Shown here piece by piece: positions 25,531-34,265 of a stretch of DNA of 64,000 bases. The DNA lies in NCBI GenBank assembly GCA_947473045.1, contig CANJCO010000003.1:62001-126000 (forward strand), in the 5' to 3' direction. Numbering within the stretch: position 1 is the first letter of the stretch; each line of letters begins with the position of its first letter. A model generated the notes under the pieces. It was not told the origin of the DNA and did not search any database. It worked only from the letters and a program-made list of their open reading frames with translations. This DNA is from Myxococcales bacterium (lineage in GTDB: Bacteria > Myxococcota_A > Polyangia > Polyangiales > Polyangiaceae). The translations under genes and the position numbers were made by a program.

Positions 25531-26523
25531 ATGCCGATGAATCACCGAACCTTTTTCGCGTTCTCGTGCGCGCTGGCTCTCGTGTCCGCTGACGCGCTCG
25601 CTCAAGACGACGACGGCGCCGCCGAAGCAAAACGGCAATACCAGTCCGGTACCGTCGCGTTCGCCGCCAAGCGGTTCAACGAAGCCGCGCTCGCGTTCGA
25701 GGCGGCCGCTTCGTACAAGGCCAACGCGGTCACGCTTTATACGGCTGCCATTTCGTGGGATCAGGCCAACGCCCCCGAGCGGGCCGCCGACGCCTACGCG
25801 CGGGCGCTCGATGCGCAGGGCTTGACGCCGCAGCAGCAGTCGACCGCCAAGGAGCGCCTCGCCGCGCTCGAGAAATCACTCGGTACGTTTTCCGTCACCG
25901 GACCCGACGGCTTCAAAGTTCAGCTCGACGCGTTTACCGCGGCGCCGGTCCCTGCTCGGCTTCACGGATCGCCCGGCATGCACACGCTCGTCATCCGCGG
26001 TACGGGCGGCAAGGCTCCCGAGAAGCGGGACGTCTCGCTCGACCTCGGCCCCAACAGCCCGATCGACGTAACTCCGAAGGTCGTCGTCGTGGCGAAACCT
26101 GTGAAGGTCGAGGAGCCGAAGATTGTCACCGTGGAGGTCGAGGGCCCGCCGCGGCTGTCGCTCAAAAAGGCCGCCGGGTTCTCGGCGATCGGCGTCGGCG
26201 CGATGTCGTGGGTGAGCGCTGTGATTCTCGGCCTCAGCGCGCAAGAGGCCGGCGACGCGTATAATATCTCGCCCACACGAAGCGCGCTCGATCACGCCAA
26301 CGGCCTGGCCACGTGGTCGACGGTGGCCTGGGTCGCCGGCGGTGTCTTTGTGGCCGGTGGCGTCGCCCTCGTGATCCTTCCGGAAGGGGGATCCAAGAAG
26401 GACGAACCTTCAGAAAAGTCCGAAAAACCCGCCGAAAAGGGCGATCCAGAGCTTCCTCCCAAAGAGCCGGCGCTCGGCCTCGCACCCACCCTTGGCGGCT
26501 TCATGCTACGGGGGAGCTTCTGA
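25531..26523 (+). CDS. Secreted TPR and PEGA-like protein with membrane segments
   Basis: The product has 330 residues; the start is ATG 25531 or the in-frame ATG 25537. A signal peptide ends near 'SADALAQDDDG'. Residues 32-115 form TPR-like helices ('AKRQYQSGTVAFAAKRFNEAALAFE', 'ADAYARALDAQGLTPQQQSTAKERLAALE'). Residues about 116-180 form a PEGA-like beta domain ('LGTFSVTGPDGFKVQLDAF', 'LHGSPGMHTLVIRG'). Then two hydrophobic helices (about 210-235 and 258-285) and a Lys/Glu/Pro-rich tail follow. This layout is common next to kinase genes in myxobacteria and suggests an envelope-side partner for the upstream kinase, whose tail also carries a PEGA-like part. The stop overlaps the next start (TGATG). 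Confidence 0.8.
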   Translation: MPMNHRTFFAFSCALALVSADALAQDDDGAAEAKRQYQSGTVAFAAKRFNEAALAFEAAASYKANAVTLYTAAISWDQANAPERAADAYARALDAQGLTPQQQSTAKERLAALEKSLGTFSVTGPDGFKVQLDAFTAAPVPARLHGSPGMHTLVIRGTGGKAPEKRDVSLDLGPNSPIDVTPKVVVVAKPVKVEEPKIVTVEVEGPPRLSLKKAAGFSAIGVGAMSWVSAVILGLSAQEAGDAYNISPTRSALDHANGLATWSTVAWVAGGVFVAGGVALVILPEGGSKKDEPSEKSEKPAEKGDPELPPKEPALGLAPTLGGFMLRGSF

Positions 26524-27980
26524 TGCGTCGCTCAATTCTCGCTGTTATCGCCTCGGTCGGAGCGGCCACCGTCGCCTTTTCGGCCTGCTCGCTTGGCCTC
26601 GACGAATCCAAGCTCGATCTGGCCGACGGCGGCGCGAACGACGGCGTCGCGCCCGACGCGCCTGCCAAGTCGGACGGTGCAGTCAACCCGACGCAATGCA
26701 ATCAGGATCAGGACTGCAAACCCGCCAACGCGTGCCTCGTGGGCAAGTGCAACGTCGCGCTGCACCAGTGCTCCTACGATATCTGTCCCGCGCCGAAGGC
26801 GTGTCAGGCATCGGTCTGTGACACGAACAGCAAGACGTGTTCGGTGCCGACGCAATACGGCTTTCATGCCGGCTCGTTTCACCTGACCACCGGCACGATC
26901 GGTTGCGGCGGCGGCGCGCAAGGGGCCCATCGCTGCTTTGCGGCGTCCTATCCGTTCGTCTTCATCGGAACGACCAACGGCGTGGTCGCGCGCTCGGTTG
27001 TCGATCCCACCGACTCCTCGCCCGATGTCATCCCCATCGGCGGCGTTCCGTTCGTGCCGGCATTCGTCGTCGCGAGCGGTTCGCGGATCTACTTCGTCGG
27101 GTTCGTTGGAGGCTCGGGGCCCGACTACAAGGTTCCGATCGCGTGGCTCGACGCGCCGACCGATCCGACGGTGAAATCGATGACGGCGACGAGCGTATTC
27201 GACTCGGTGCAAGTCTCCCAGATCGACGGCGTATGGCCCGACACCAAGGGAGGCGTCTACCTCGCGCGCGGCGATGGGGCGAAGTCGTATCCGGTGGCCC
27301 GCATCACGGCGCCGCTGAAAGATCTCGAGGCCGTCCAGTTCTTCCCGCTCGCCGGGATCCCTCAAAATCACGGACCGATTGCAGCCAGCGGCACGCGCGT
27401 CGTCACGGCGACGGCCTTCGGGCAATATCAAACAGCCTTTAGCCTTGAGACGGGCGCGGGCACGGGCAGCGCGCAAAACGCGGGCGCTCAGGAAACCACG
27501 GCAACCTTTGGTGCGGTCGCCGGCAACTTCTTCTTCGCGCAGGGGCCCGACGGCAGCCTCGTGGCGTCGGGCACTGCGGTAAGCCTCCCCGACGGCGGAC
27601 AGCCGACGTCGAGCGGTGTTCGCGTTGCGTGGCTCGTCGCCGACGAGAAGGCCACCACCTTCGACGCGACCGCGCACGTGGACATCGAGCCGTACACCAA
27701 TGCCGGCTGCTGCGGAGGCGACTTCGCGGGCCCGGTGGCCTGGATCGACTCCAAGCGCGCCCTCGTGCTGTCGGCGCCGGCGTCGAACCTCGCGCAGACC
27801 GCGGTGCAAATCGTCACCCGCGAGGGAGCTCCCTCGGTGGTGGCCAATCGCAAATTCGTCCTGCCGTTCCACCCGAGCGAGCTCGGCGCCGCGGCCTCGT
27901 CGAGCTACGGCTACGTGATGACGCCTGACCAGGTTTCTGGGCTCAACGTGCACGTCTTCGCGGCCGGCTGCGACAACTGA
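26523..27980 (+). CDS. Cys-rich lipoprotein with beta-propeller-like domain
   Basis: The ATG at 26523 overlaps the previous stop and gives 485 residues. The signal 'MRRSILAVIASVGAATVAFSAC' has its lipobox Cys at 22. A short Asp/Ala-rich linker leads to a Cys module (about 58-110) with 'CNQDQDCKPANACLVGKCNV', 'CSYDICPAPKACQ' and 'CDTNSKTCS'. The larger C-terminal part (about 120-480) has repeated blade-like strands ('FVFIGTTNGVVARSV', 'SRIYFVGFVGGSGPDYKVP', 'KGGVYLARGDGAKSYPVARI') that look like a beta-propeller, with a CC pair in 'NAGCCGGD'. It is the last gene of the kinase operon and precedes a perfect hairpin at 27993-28027. Function unknown. Confidence 0.78.
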   Translation: MRRSILAVIASVGAATVAFSACSLGLDESKLDLADGGANDGVAPDAPAKSDGAVNPTQCNQDQDCKPANACLVGKCNVALHQCSYDICPAPKACQASVCDTNSKTCSVPTQYGFHAGSFHLTTGTIGCGGGAQGAHRCFAASYPFVFIGTTNGVVARSVVDPTDSSPDVIPIGGVPFVPAFVVASGSRIYFVGFVGGSGPDYKVPIAWLDAPTDPTVKSMTATSVFDSVQVSQIDGVWPDTKGGVYLARGDGAKSYPVARITAPLKDLEAVQFFPLAGIPQNHGPIAASGTRVVTATAFGQYQTAFSLETGAGTGSAQNAGAQETTATFGAVAGNFFFAQGPDGSLVASGTAVSLPDGGQPTSSGVRVAWLVADEKATTFDATAHVDIEPYTNAGCCGGDFAGPVAWIDSKRALVLSAPASNLAQTAVQIVTREGAPSVVANRKFVLPFHPSELGAAASSSYGYVMTPDQVSGLNVHVFAAGCDN

Positions 27981-27992
27981 GCGGCAAAGCCT

Positions 27993-28027
27993 ACGGGGTC
28001 GGCGGGCACGATGCTCACCGACCCCGT
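27993..28027. terminator. Bidirectional hairpin between convergent genes
   Basis: ACGGGGTCGG (27993-28002) and CCGACCCCGT (28018-28027) are perfect inverted repeats with a 15-base loop, placed between the stops of the lipoprotein gene (27980) and glgP (28036). The 10-bp GC-rich stem is suited to ending transcription from both sides. There is no U run, so it is not a textbook intrinsic terminator, but high-GC bacteria often lack one. Confidence 0.55.
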
Positions 28028-28035
28028 CGTGGCTC

Positions 28036-30660
28036 TCAGTGCCACTTGATGAGCGAAGTCTCGTACGGGTGGCTCATGGCATCGCTGTAGGGCATCACGC
28101 GCACTGCGAAGGCGTGGGCTCCGCTCTCGCTCGCCGGCATTTTGCCTGCGTAGACGAGCGTGCCGTCGGCGGCGGTGTCGATGACGCTCATGCGCGCGAG
28201 CTGGCCGCGACTGAGCTCGTGGCCGCCGCCGGTCGGCCCATAATACAGCTCGACGACGACGTCGCTCTGCGAAAGGCCGCCCAGCGACACGTTCGCCTTG
28301 ACGTGAACGGCGTCGCCGACCTCGACCTGCGACGCTGATATCTGCTCAACGCCATCGACGCGCACGTTCGGCCATGCCGCGCGCACGCGCTCTTTCCAGG
28401 TCGCCAGCTCTCGAGCGCCCGCGAAGTCGGCGTCCGTCATGCGGCCCGACAGCGCGATGCTCGGAACATAAAACCGCTCAGAGTACTCTCGCACCATGCG
28501 CGCCGTGTTGTACGTGGGCGTCAGCAGCTTGATGGCGTTCTTCATGCGGCGGATCCAACCGCGCGGCAGCTGTCCGCGGGCGTCGCGGTCGTAAAAGAGC
28601 GGAACGACCTCGTTTTCGAGCAGATCGTAGAGAAGCTCCGACTCGATCTTGTCGCCGTCGCCGTCGGCGTATTCCTCGCCGTGGCCGATCGCCCAGCCTA
28701 CGTCGCGGCCGTGGTCACGGAAGGCCTCCGCCCACCAGCCGTCGAGCACGCTGACGTTGAGCGCGCCGTTCGCTGCGGCCTTCATGCCGCTCGTTCCGCT
28801 TGCCTCGAGGGGCCGACGCGGAGTGTTGAGCCAAACGTCGACGCCCGACACGAGCGCACGGCCGATGCGCATGTCGTAGTCTTCGATGAACACGACCTTG
28901 CCCGCGATGCCGGCGTCACGACTCGAATGCACGATGCTCTTGATGAGCTCTTTGCCGCCCTTGTCCTGGGGGTGAGCTTTACCGGCGAAGACGAGCTGCA
29001 CGGGGCGCTTCGGATCGCCGAGAAGACGCCGTACGCGCGCTACGTCGCTGAACAGCAGCGCTGCGCGCTTGTAGGTCGCGAAGCGGCGGGCGAAGCCGAT
29101 GGTCAGCGCGTGCGGGTCCAAAACCTCATCGGCCAGCGCGAGGCTCTCGCTCGGCTGTCCGCGGCGCCTCGCTGCGCCTTTCAGCCAGCGCCTGCAGAGC
29201 ATCACGAGCCGGTGACGCCGGTGCTCATGCGTTTGCCACAGCTCCGCGTCGGGAATTTCCTCGACGCGCGCCCACAGGGACTCGTCGTCGGGAGTCTCGG
29301 CCCAGCGCGGTCCGAGATAACGCGTGTAGAGTGCAGACATTTCGTCCGAGACCCACGTGGCCGCGTGAATGCCGTTCGTGATGGCCTGAATCGGTACCTC
29401 GTCTTCGGGCAGCTCCGGCCACAGCTTCTTCCACATCGAGCGGCTGACGTCTCCGTGCAGCGCCGAGACGCCGTTGTAGTGATCGGCCGTGCGAATCGCG
29501 AGCACGGGCATCTGGAACTTCGACGCCTTGTCGCCCGGGTCGATTCGTCCGAGGCTCATCAGCTCGTCGTCGCTCAGCCCGAGGGCAGCGCGATAGGGCT
29601 CGAGGTACTTGCGGACGAGCGACGGCTCGAAGGCGTCGTTGCCCGCGGGGACGGGCGTGTGCGTCGTGAAGATGTTTTGGGCGCTGCGGGCTTCGCTGGC
29701 CACGGTGAAGGGCAGGCCGCGATCGCGCATGAGCCTGCCAATGCGCTCGATCGCGAGGAACGCCGAGTGACCTTCGTTCATGTGGCAAACGGTCGGCGAC
29801 AGGCCGACTGCTTCGAGGGCGTGCACGCCGCCGATGCCGAGCATGATCTCCTGGCGCACGCGAAACTCCTGATCGCCCCCGTAGAGGGGGCCTGTGATCG
29901 CGCGGTCTTCAGGGAGGTTTTCGGCGACGTTTGCGTCGAGCAGCAGCAGCGGCACCCGACCTACGGAGACGCGCCACAGCTGAGCGTAGACAACCCGCCC
30001 GGGGTAGGCGACGTGAATGACCATGCGCTTGCCGTCCGCGCCGAACACAGGCTCGACGGGCATGCGGTGCCAGTCGTTGATTGGGTAGCGCTCCTGCTGC
30101 CAGCCGTCGTCGTTGAGCACCTGCCGGAAATAACCTTCGGCGTACGCGAGCCCGACGCCGACAAGGGGCAGGCCGAGATCGCTCGCGGTCTTGAGGTGAT
30201 CGCCGGCCAGCACGCCGAGTCCGCCGGAGTAAATCGGCAGCGACTCGTGAAGGCCGTATTCCATCGAAAAGTACGCGATGCGAGCGTTCTTCGCGGCGGG
30301 AAAGCGCTTTTTGAACCAGCCCTCCTGCGAGAGGTACTCGTCGAGGCGTTGCTGCGCCGACTTCAGGCGCGCAAGGAACACGTCGTCGCGGGTGAGCTCG
30401 TCCAGCCGCTTTTGATCGACCCGCGCGAGCAGCTCGATCGGATTACCGTGAACTTCCTCCCAGAGGTCGCCGTCGATGCGAAAAAACAGCTCGCGGGCCT
30501 CGGGCGCCCACGCCCACGCGAGGTTTCTGGCGATGACGCGCAGAGGCTCGAGGGCAGGGGGTAGGCGCGGCACGACCGTAAAGCTTCGGAGGGTGCGCGT
30601 GGGGCCAGACTTCGGCTGAGCCTGGCTCGTCGAGGGCGGATTGCTGGTGGTCCGGGACAT
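28036..30660 (-). CDS. glgP: Alpha-glucan (glycogen) phosphorylase, short form
   Basis: The product has 874 residues and an ATG start preceded by GGGGGG. The sequence follows the TIGR02094 (archaeal/bacterial) alpha-glucan phosphorylase type: a DUF3417 N-terminal cap ('LPPALEPLRVIARNLAWAWAPEARELF'), 'AYFSMEYGLHESLPIYSGGLGVLAGDHLK', 'CHMNEGHSAFLAIERI', 'TTHTPVPAGNDAF' and the PLP region 'EASGTSGMKAAANGALN' with the cofactor Lys near residue 627. A C-terminal beta domain of about 110 residues ('HVKANVSLGG...DVVVELYYGP') closes the protein. It releases glucose-1-phosphate from alpha-1,4-glucans. It stands alone, but a perfect 22-bp palindrome sits 43 bases upstream of its start. Confidence 0.95.
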   Translation of the reverse strand: MSRTTSNPPSTSQAQPKSGPTRTLRSFTVVPRLPPALEPLRVIARNLAWAWAPEARELFFRIDGDLWEEVHGNPIELLARVDQKRLDELTRDDVFLARLKSAQQRLDEYLSQEGWFKKRFPAAKNARIAYFSMEYGLHESLPIYSGGLGVLAGDHLKTASDLGLPLVGVGLAYAEGYFRQVLNDDGWQQERYPINDWHRMPVEPVFGADGKRMVIHVAYPGRVVYAQLWRVSVGRVPLLLLDANVAENLPEDRAITGPLYGGDQEFRVRQEIMLGIGGVHALEAVGLSPTVCHMNEGHSAFLAIERIGRLMRDRGLPFTVASEARSAQNIFTTHTPVPAGNDAFEPSLVRKYLEPYRAALGLSDDELMSLGRIDPGDKASKFQMPVLAIRTADHYNGVSALHGDVSRSMWKKLWPELPEDEVPIQAITNGIHAATWVSDEMSALYTRYLGPRWAETPDDESLWARVEEIPDAELWQTHEHRRHRLVMLCRRWLKGAARRRGQPSESLALADEVLDPHALTIGFARRFATYKRAALLFSDVARVRRLLGDPKRPVQLVFAGKAHPQDKGGKELIKSIVHSSRDAGIAGKVVFIEDYDMRIGRALVSGVDVWLNTPRRPLEASGTSGMKAAANGALNVSVLDGWWAEAFRDHGRDVGWAIGHGEEYADGDGDKIESELLYDLLENEVVPLFYDRDARGQLPRGWIRRMKNAIKLLTPTYNTARMVREYSERFYVPSIALSGRMTDADFAGARELATWKERVRAAWPNVRVDGVEQISASQVEVGDAVHVKANVSLGGLSQSDVVVELYYGPTGGGHELSRGQLARMSVIDTAADGTLVYAGKMPASESGAHAFAVRVMPYSDAMSHPYETSLIKWH

Positions 30661-30702
30661 CCCCCCAGCTTAGTCGGCCCGGGCGCCTTCCGTCGAGGCC
30701 CG

Positions 30703-30724
30703 CGTCACTCACGCGTGAGTGACG
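30703..30724. promoter_or_regulatory. Perfect 22-bp palindrome in the glgP leader
   Basis: The half-site CGTCACTCACG (30703-30713) is followed with no spacer by its exact reverse complement, a perfect 22-bp dyad. It lies 43-64 bases upstream of the glgP ATG (minus strand) and 18 bases past the end of the upstream lipoprotein gene (30742). A zero-loop palindrome is a better dimeric regulator site than a terminator, so a LacI/TetR-type control of glycogen breakdown is plausible. No regulator gene lies nearby. Confidence 0.6.
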
Positions 30725-30741
30725 GCATTCCGCGCCCGGTA

Positions 30742-31551
30742 TCAGTTACAGACGCCGAACTCGACGCCGCTGACTTTTACGGCTGGATTGAGCGAGACGC
30801 ACGTCTTGCCGAGCGCGCACGAGCCGCCGACGACCTTGCACCAAGGGAGGCAACTGTAGACGTTGTTGCTGTTGGACGCGCAGAGCAGCCCCGGGGCGCA
30901 GTTCGGCTGCGCCTTGCTGCACGTCTTGGCGACGCCGACGGGGTAGCACTCGGTGACGTTGTTGGCCGTGTCGAAGACGCACCCGGACGTTCCGCCGCAC
31001 GATTTGGCGTCGGTGAGGGTGCAGTCGGTCGAGCACACCAGAAGGTTCGGAATTGCCTTCGCGTTCGCGTCGTTCAATTGCCGGCAGAAGCCCGTGCCGG
31101 GCGTGGAGCAGGTGCCGCCGGCGCCCACGCTGTTGCAGTACGGCCTGCAGACGCCCCAGAAACACGTGAGGCCCTGCGCGCACTGGCCCGTCGTCGCGGT
31201 GCAGGCTTTGCCCACTCCGGCGCCGCCGGCGGCCACGCACGACGTCGTACCGTCGAGTTTGACGCGGTCGACCTCGCAGGTTCCCGACTGACAATCGCAC
31301 TGCGGATCGAGGCCGCACACGTTGCTGGGCGCGACCTTTCCGCAGCTGCTCACGCTGCTGTCTGGCACAGGGCCGCTCGCGTCCGGCTGGGGCGGCGGGT
31401 TGCTCGCGTCGACGCCCGGAAGCACGGTGCCTGCGTCTTTGTAGGATGGCGGCGGCGTGCCGGTGTCGTCGGGGGCGACCACCACTCCGGTTGCGCACGC
31501 AGCCACGATTCCGAAAAGCGGCAACGCCGCCGCGCGAACAAGCTTCGACAT
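30742..31551 (-). CDS. Cys-rich lipoprotein
   Basis: The ATG at 31551 has GGAGGT eight bases upstream and gives 269 residues; the frame runs on to 31668 without a motif. The signal 'MSKLVRAAALPLFGIVAAC' has Cys19. A Pro/Asp/Ser linker (to about residue 70) precedes a module with some 22 Cys: 'CGKVAPSNVCGLDPQCDCQSG', 'GKACTATTGQCAQGLTCFWGVC', 'CSTDCTLTDAKSCGGTSGC', 'CAPGLLCASNSNNVYSCLPWC'. Such disulphide-rich modules are common in myxobacterial surface lipoproteins. It lies upstream of glgP on the same strand but is separated from it by the palindrome. Function unknown. Confidence 0.75.
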   Translation of the reverse strand: MSKLVRAAALPLFGIVAACATGVVVAPDDTGTPPPSYKDAGTVLPGVDASNPPPQPDASGPVPDSSVSSCGKVAPSNVCGLDPQCDCQSGTCEVDRVKLDGTTSCVAAGGAGVGKACTATTGQCAQGLTCFWGVCRPYCNSVGAGGTCSTPGTGFCRQLNDANAKAIPNLLVCSTDCTLTDAKSCGGTSGCVFDTANNVTECYPVGVAKTCSKAQPNCAPGLLCASNSNNVYSCLPWCKVVGGSCALGKTCVSLNPAVKVSGVEFGVCN

Positions 31552-31600
31552 TCGTGCACCTCCGCTCAACCAAGCGACGGTAGCACGGTTGCTGCGCGGC

Positions 31601-32617
31601 TCAGAAGCCGGAAACGACCCGGTTACGCAGGGCGCCCAGCCCCTCGATTTCGAGCTCGACGACGTCACCGATTTGAAGCCACTGATTGTGCGTAATTTGG
31701 CTGCCGTTCAGCTCGAGAAAGCAACCGGTGCCGCAAGTGCCCGAGCCAATGACGTCGCCGGGATGCAGCGTGACCCCGTAGCTCGCGCGCTCAAGGATCT
31801 GCGCGAACGTCCACGTCATGTCCTTCACGTTCGCGCTCGATACTTCGACGCCGTTCACCCGCGCCTTCATCGCGAGGTCGAACACCGCGCCAGTGGGCGT
31901 CTTGTGCGTGTGCGGCGCGAGCTCGTCGAGGGTCACGAGCCAGGGGCCGAGGCCCGTCGCGAAATCTTTGCCCTTCGCAGGACCGAGCGACAGCTTCATC
32001 TCCTCCATCTGCAGCACGCGCGCGGAGAAGTCATTCATGACCATCAGGCCGAAAATCGCGCGATCTGCGCCCGCGATGTCGAGATTTTTGCCGCCCTTGC
32101 CGATCACGACCGCCGCCTCGAGCTCGAAGTCGAGCTTGTTCAGGTGAAGCGCTTCGACCTCGAGATCTCCAGGGCCGATCACGCTCTGGTGGTTGGTGAA
32201 GTAAAAGACCGGGAAGAGATCGAACTCGGGGATCATCTCGACTCCGCGGTTGCGGCGCGCGGTCTCGACATGCTGACGAAACGCGTAGCCGTCGCGCATG
32301 GAAGGGGGCCGCGGAATGGGCGACAGCAGGTGCTTGTCGCGCGCGGGCATTGCGAGCGTGCGACCGTCGAACGACTTGGGAAGCGTATCGGTCGAAAACG
32401 CGATGAGCACTTCGTCGGCGGCGGGACGCGCGAGCGACTCATTTTCCACGAATCCGAGCACGCCCTTGCCGTACTTGTATTCCACATCCGATTCCCGACA
32501 GCGCCGCCCTTCGCGGTGCTCATACCAGCCAAGGCAGGCCGCCAGATCGAGGATGGTGTCTTCAATGAGGATTCCGGCGCGGCCGTGGGCGTCGGTTCGG
32601 TAGGTAACGAGCTTCAT
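31601..32617 (-). CDS. Fumarylacetoacetate hydrolase (FAH) family protein
   Basis: The ATG at 32617 gives 338 residues; the much longer open frame upstream is read antisense to the NUDIX and kinase genes. N-terminal 'MKLVTYRTDAHGRAGI' is a typical FAH-family opening, and 'PPSMRDGYAFRQHVETARR' plus 'FPVFYFTNHQSVIGPGD' form the characteristic substrate loop. The metal-binding region has 'FELEAAVVIGKGGKNLD', 'MNDFSARVLQ' and 'TGLGPWLVTLDEL', then 'ILERASYGVTLHPGDVIGSGTCG' at the C-terminus. The acidic metal ligands appear to be present. It may hydrolyse a 3-acylpyruvate or fumarylacetoacetate-type C-C bond in aromatic amino acid breakdown. It is divergent from the NUDIX gene by 73 bases. Confidence 0.88.
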   Translation of the reverse strand: MKLVTYRTDAHGRAGILIEDTILDLAACLGWYEHREGRRCRESDVEYKYGKGVLGFVENESLARPAADEVLIAFSTDTLPKSFDGRTLAMPARDKHLLSPIPRPPSMRDGYAFRQHVETARRNRGVEMIPEFDLFPVFYFTNHQSVIGPGDLEVEALHLNKLDFELEAAVVIGKGGKNLDIAGADRAIFGLMVMNDFSARVLQMEEMKLSLGPAKGKDFATGLGPWLVTLDELAPHTHKTPTGAVFDLAMKARVNGVEVSSANVKDMTWTFAQILERASYGVTLHPGDVIGSGTCGTGCFLELNGSQITHNQWLQIGDVVELEIEGLGALRNRVVSGF

Positions 32618-32690
32618 GTCGGGGTGCTCCGTGGGGTCGATGACGAGAGCTGTCTTGTATCGCAAGTGCGGGCTGGTAAGTGCAGGCGCG

Positions 32691-33164
32691 ATGATTTTGC
32701 GTCTCCCGAAGGCAGTGCTCGGCATCGGGTATGAATTCGCGCGGCACCTGCTGCGCAGGCCCGTTGTCGGCATCTGTGCGGCGGCGCGCACAAGCGACGG
32801 CCTTTGGCTGCTGGTCCGTCGGGCCGACACCGGAACGTGGGCCTTTCCCGGGGGCACGCTCGAGTGGGGCGAGACGCTGCGCGCGTCGCTGCCCCGCGAG
32901 ATCTCCGAGGAGGCGGGAGTCGATGACGTGCGGCTCGGCCGCGTGCTTGGCGTTTTTTCAAGGCCCGATCGAGATCTTCGTTTCCACGCAGTGACGGTGC
33001 TCGTCGCCTGCGAAGTCGACGGGCCCGTTCGGGGACCGAAAAACCCTCTGGAGATCCGCGAAGCCCGCCTGTTCGAGGCTGCCGACATTCCGCGTCCGCT
33101 GGCGATGGGGATGGACGACATGCTGGACGTCGCGCTCGCTTCGGGACCAACCGTGCTCGAGTAG
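32691..33164 (+). CDS. NUDIX hydrolase
   Basis: The ATG at 32691 gives 157 residues. The Nudix box is intact: 'GTLEWGETLRASLPREISEEAGV' holds the consensus G-x5-E-x7-REUxEExGU, which binds Mg2+ and catalyses pyrophosphate cleavage. The fold begins 'RPVVGICAAARTSDGLWLLVRRAD' and ends with helix 'ARLFEAADIPRPLAMGMDDMLD'. The first 25 residues ('MILRLPKAVLGIGYEFARHLL') look like an amphipathic or weakly membrane-bound helix, which is unusual. The substrate cannot be told from the sequence; candidates are nucleoside diphosphate derivatives. The Ser/Thr kinase gene follows 35 bases later on the same strand. Confidence 0.85.
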   Translation: MILRLPKAVLGIGYEFARHLLRRPVVGICAAARTSDGLWLLVRRADTGTWAFPGGTLEWGETLRASLPREISEEAGVDDVRLGRVLGVFSRPDRDLRFHAVTVLVACEVDGPVRGPKNPLEIREARLFEAADIPRPLAMGMDDMLDVALASGPTVLE

Positions 33165-33199
33165 CAGATCGTTTTCAGGGGCCGCGCGTATGAACGCGG

Positions 33200-34264
33200 A
33201 TGGAACGCATCGGCGAATACGAGATCAAGCGACTGATCGGCGAAGGCGGCATGGGCCGCGTCTACGAGGCCGAGGAGCGCCTGTCCAAGCGACGGGTTGC
33301 GCTCAAGGTGCTGCGCCCGGAGCTTACGCGAAGCGAAGACGGCCGCAGGCTCTTCCAAAACGAGATGCAGATTCTCGCGCAGCTCGAGCATCCCGGGCTC
33401 GTACGCAGCCTCGCGGCGATCGAGCACGAGGGGCAGCTGGTAATGGTGCTTGAACACCTCGAAGGTCGCACCCTTCGGCAAACGCTCGCCGATCGGGGGC
33501 GGCTCGGGCTCACCGAAGCGGTAGAATTGACGGCGCAGATCGCGCTCGCCCTCGGCGCGGCGCACACGCAATCGCCACCGATCGTGCACCGCGACCTCAA
33601 GCCCGAAAACGTGATGATCGGCCCCGATGGCGCCGCCAAAGTCATGGATTTCGGAGTCGCAAAGGTGCTTGCCGGCGCGCGCGCAACTTCGACGCAGAGC
33701 GTCGGCACGCTTCAATACATGAGCCCCGAACAGCTCGACGCGGGCGAGCTTGACGCGCGGAGCGATCTTTATGCGCTAGGCCTCGTGCTGTACGAAATGC
33801 TCGAAGGCGCACCGCCGTTTGCGTCGGCGTCGCCCCGCGAGCTGCTCAACTTGCAGTGCACTGCGGCCCCTCCCGCGCTGACTTGCGAGCTTCCGAGCGG
33901 CATCGAGACGTTGCTGCTGGCGTTGCTCGCGAAGGCTCCTGCGGACCGTCCCGAGAGCGCTGCGGCCGTTGTTTCGGCCTTGTCGCCGTTTCGGGTGTCG
34001 TCGCCGCGCACCGGGGCCGCGCGCGTGGTTTCGCCGACCCCTGCAGTCGAAGCGTCAAAACCGGCCGCGCCGTCGCGCGCCGCAGGCAAGCTCGACACGC
34101 TCGCGCTTGTGGCTCCGTCGCGGCGCGGCGCCGAAGTGTCGACGCGCGCTGCGCTGGCGTGTGTGGTGGTTCTGTCGCTGCTCGCGGGAGCGATGACCTA
34201 CGAGGCGCGCCTGACATCGAGCCGCGCGTCGCAGTCGGTCCCGCCCGCATCCGCTGGGAGGTAA
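33200..34264 (+). CDS. Ser/Thr protein kinase heading the redox operon
   Basis: The product has 354 residues and an ATG start. The catalytic domain (7-270) looks active: Gly loop 'IGEGGMGRVYEAEE', Lys36 in 'RVALKVL', Glu in 'QNEMQILAQLEHPGLV', His130-Arg-Asp132 in 'VHRDLKPENVMI', Asp150 in 'MDFGVAK', and 'TLQYMSPEQLDAG'. A linker rich in Pro/Ala/Ser precedes one membrane helix (about 316-333) and a very short outer tail of about 20 residues, so a large ligand-binding part is missing. It is the first gene of a four-gene set with 1-base spacing to a pseudokinase-cytochrome gene, whose kinase-like lobe could be its partner or substrate. Reads as an active Hanks kinase; the signal it senses is unknown. 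Confidence 0.92.
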   Translation: MERIGEYEIKRLIGEGGMGRVYEAEERLSKRRVALKVLRPELTRSEDGRRLFQNEMQILAQLEHPGLVRSLAAIEHEGQLVMVLEHLEGRTLRQTLADRGRLGLTEAVELTAQIALALGAAHTQSPPIVHRDLKPENVMIGPDGAAKVMDFGVAKVLAGARATSTQSVGTLQYMSPEQLDAGELDARSDLYALGLVLYEMLEGAPPFASASPRELLNLQCTAAPPALTCELPSGIETLLLALLAKAPADRPESAAAVVSALSPFRVSSPRTGAARVVSPTPAVEASKPAAPSRAAGKLDTLALVAPSRRGAEVSTRAALACVVVLSLLAGAMTYEARLTSSRASQSVPPASAGR

Positions 34265-34265
34265 C

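Noticed and set aside
28681-30564. A 627-codon frame antisense to glgP
   Set aside because: glgP is complete and certain; the antisense frame is a by-product of GC-rich third positions with no domain.
32618-33715. An upstream extension of the FAH gene reading through the NUDIX and kinase genes
   Set aside because: The extension is antisense to the Nudix box and the kinase Gly loop, and the FAH fold begins at the ATG at 32617.
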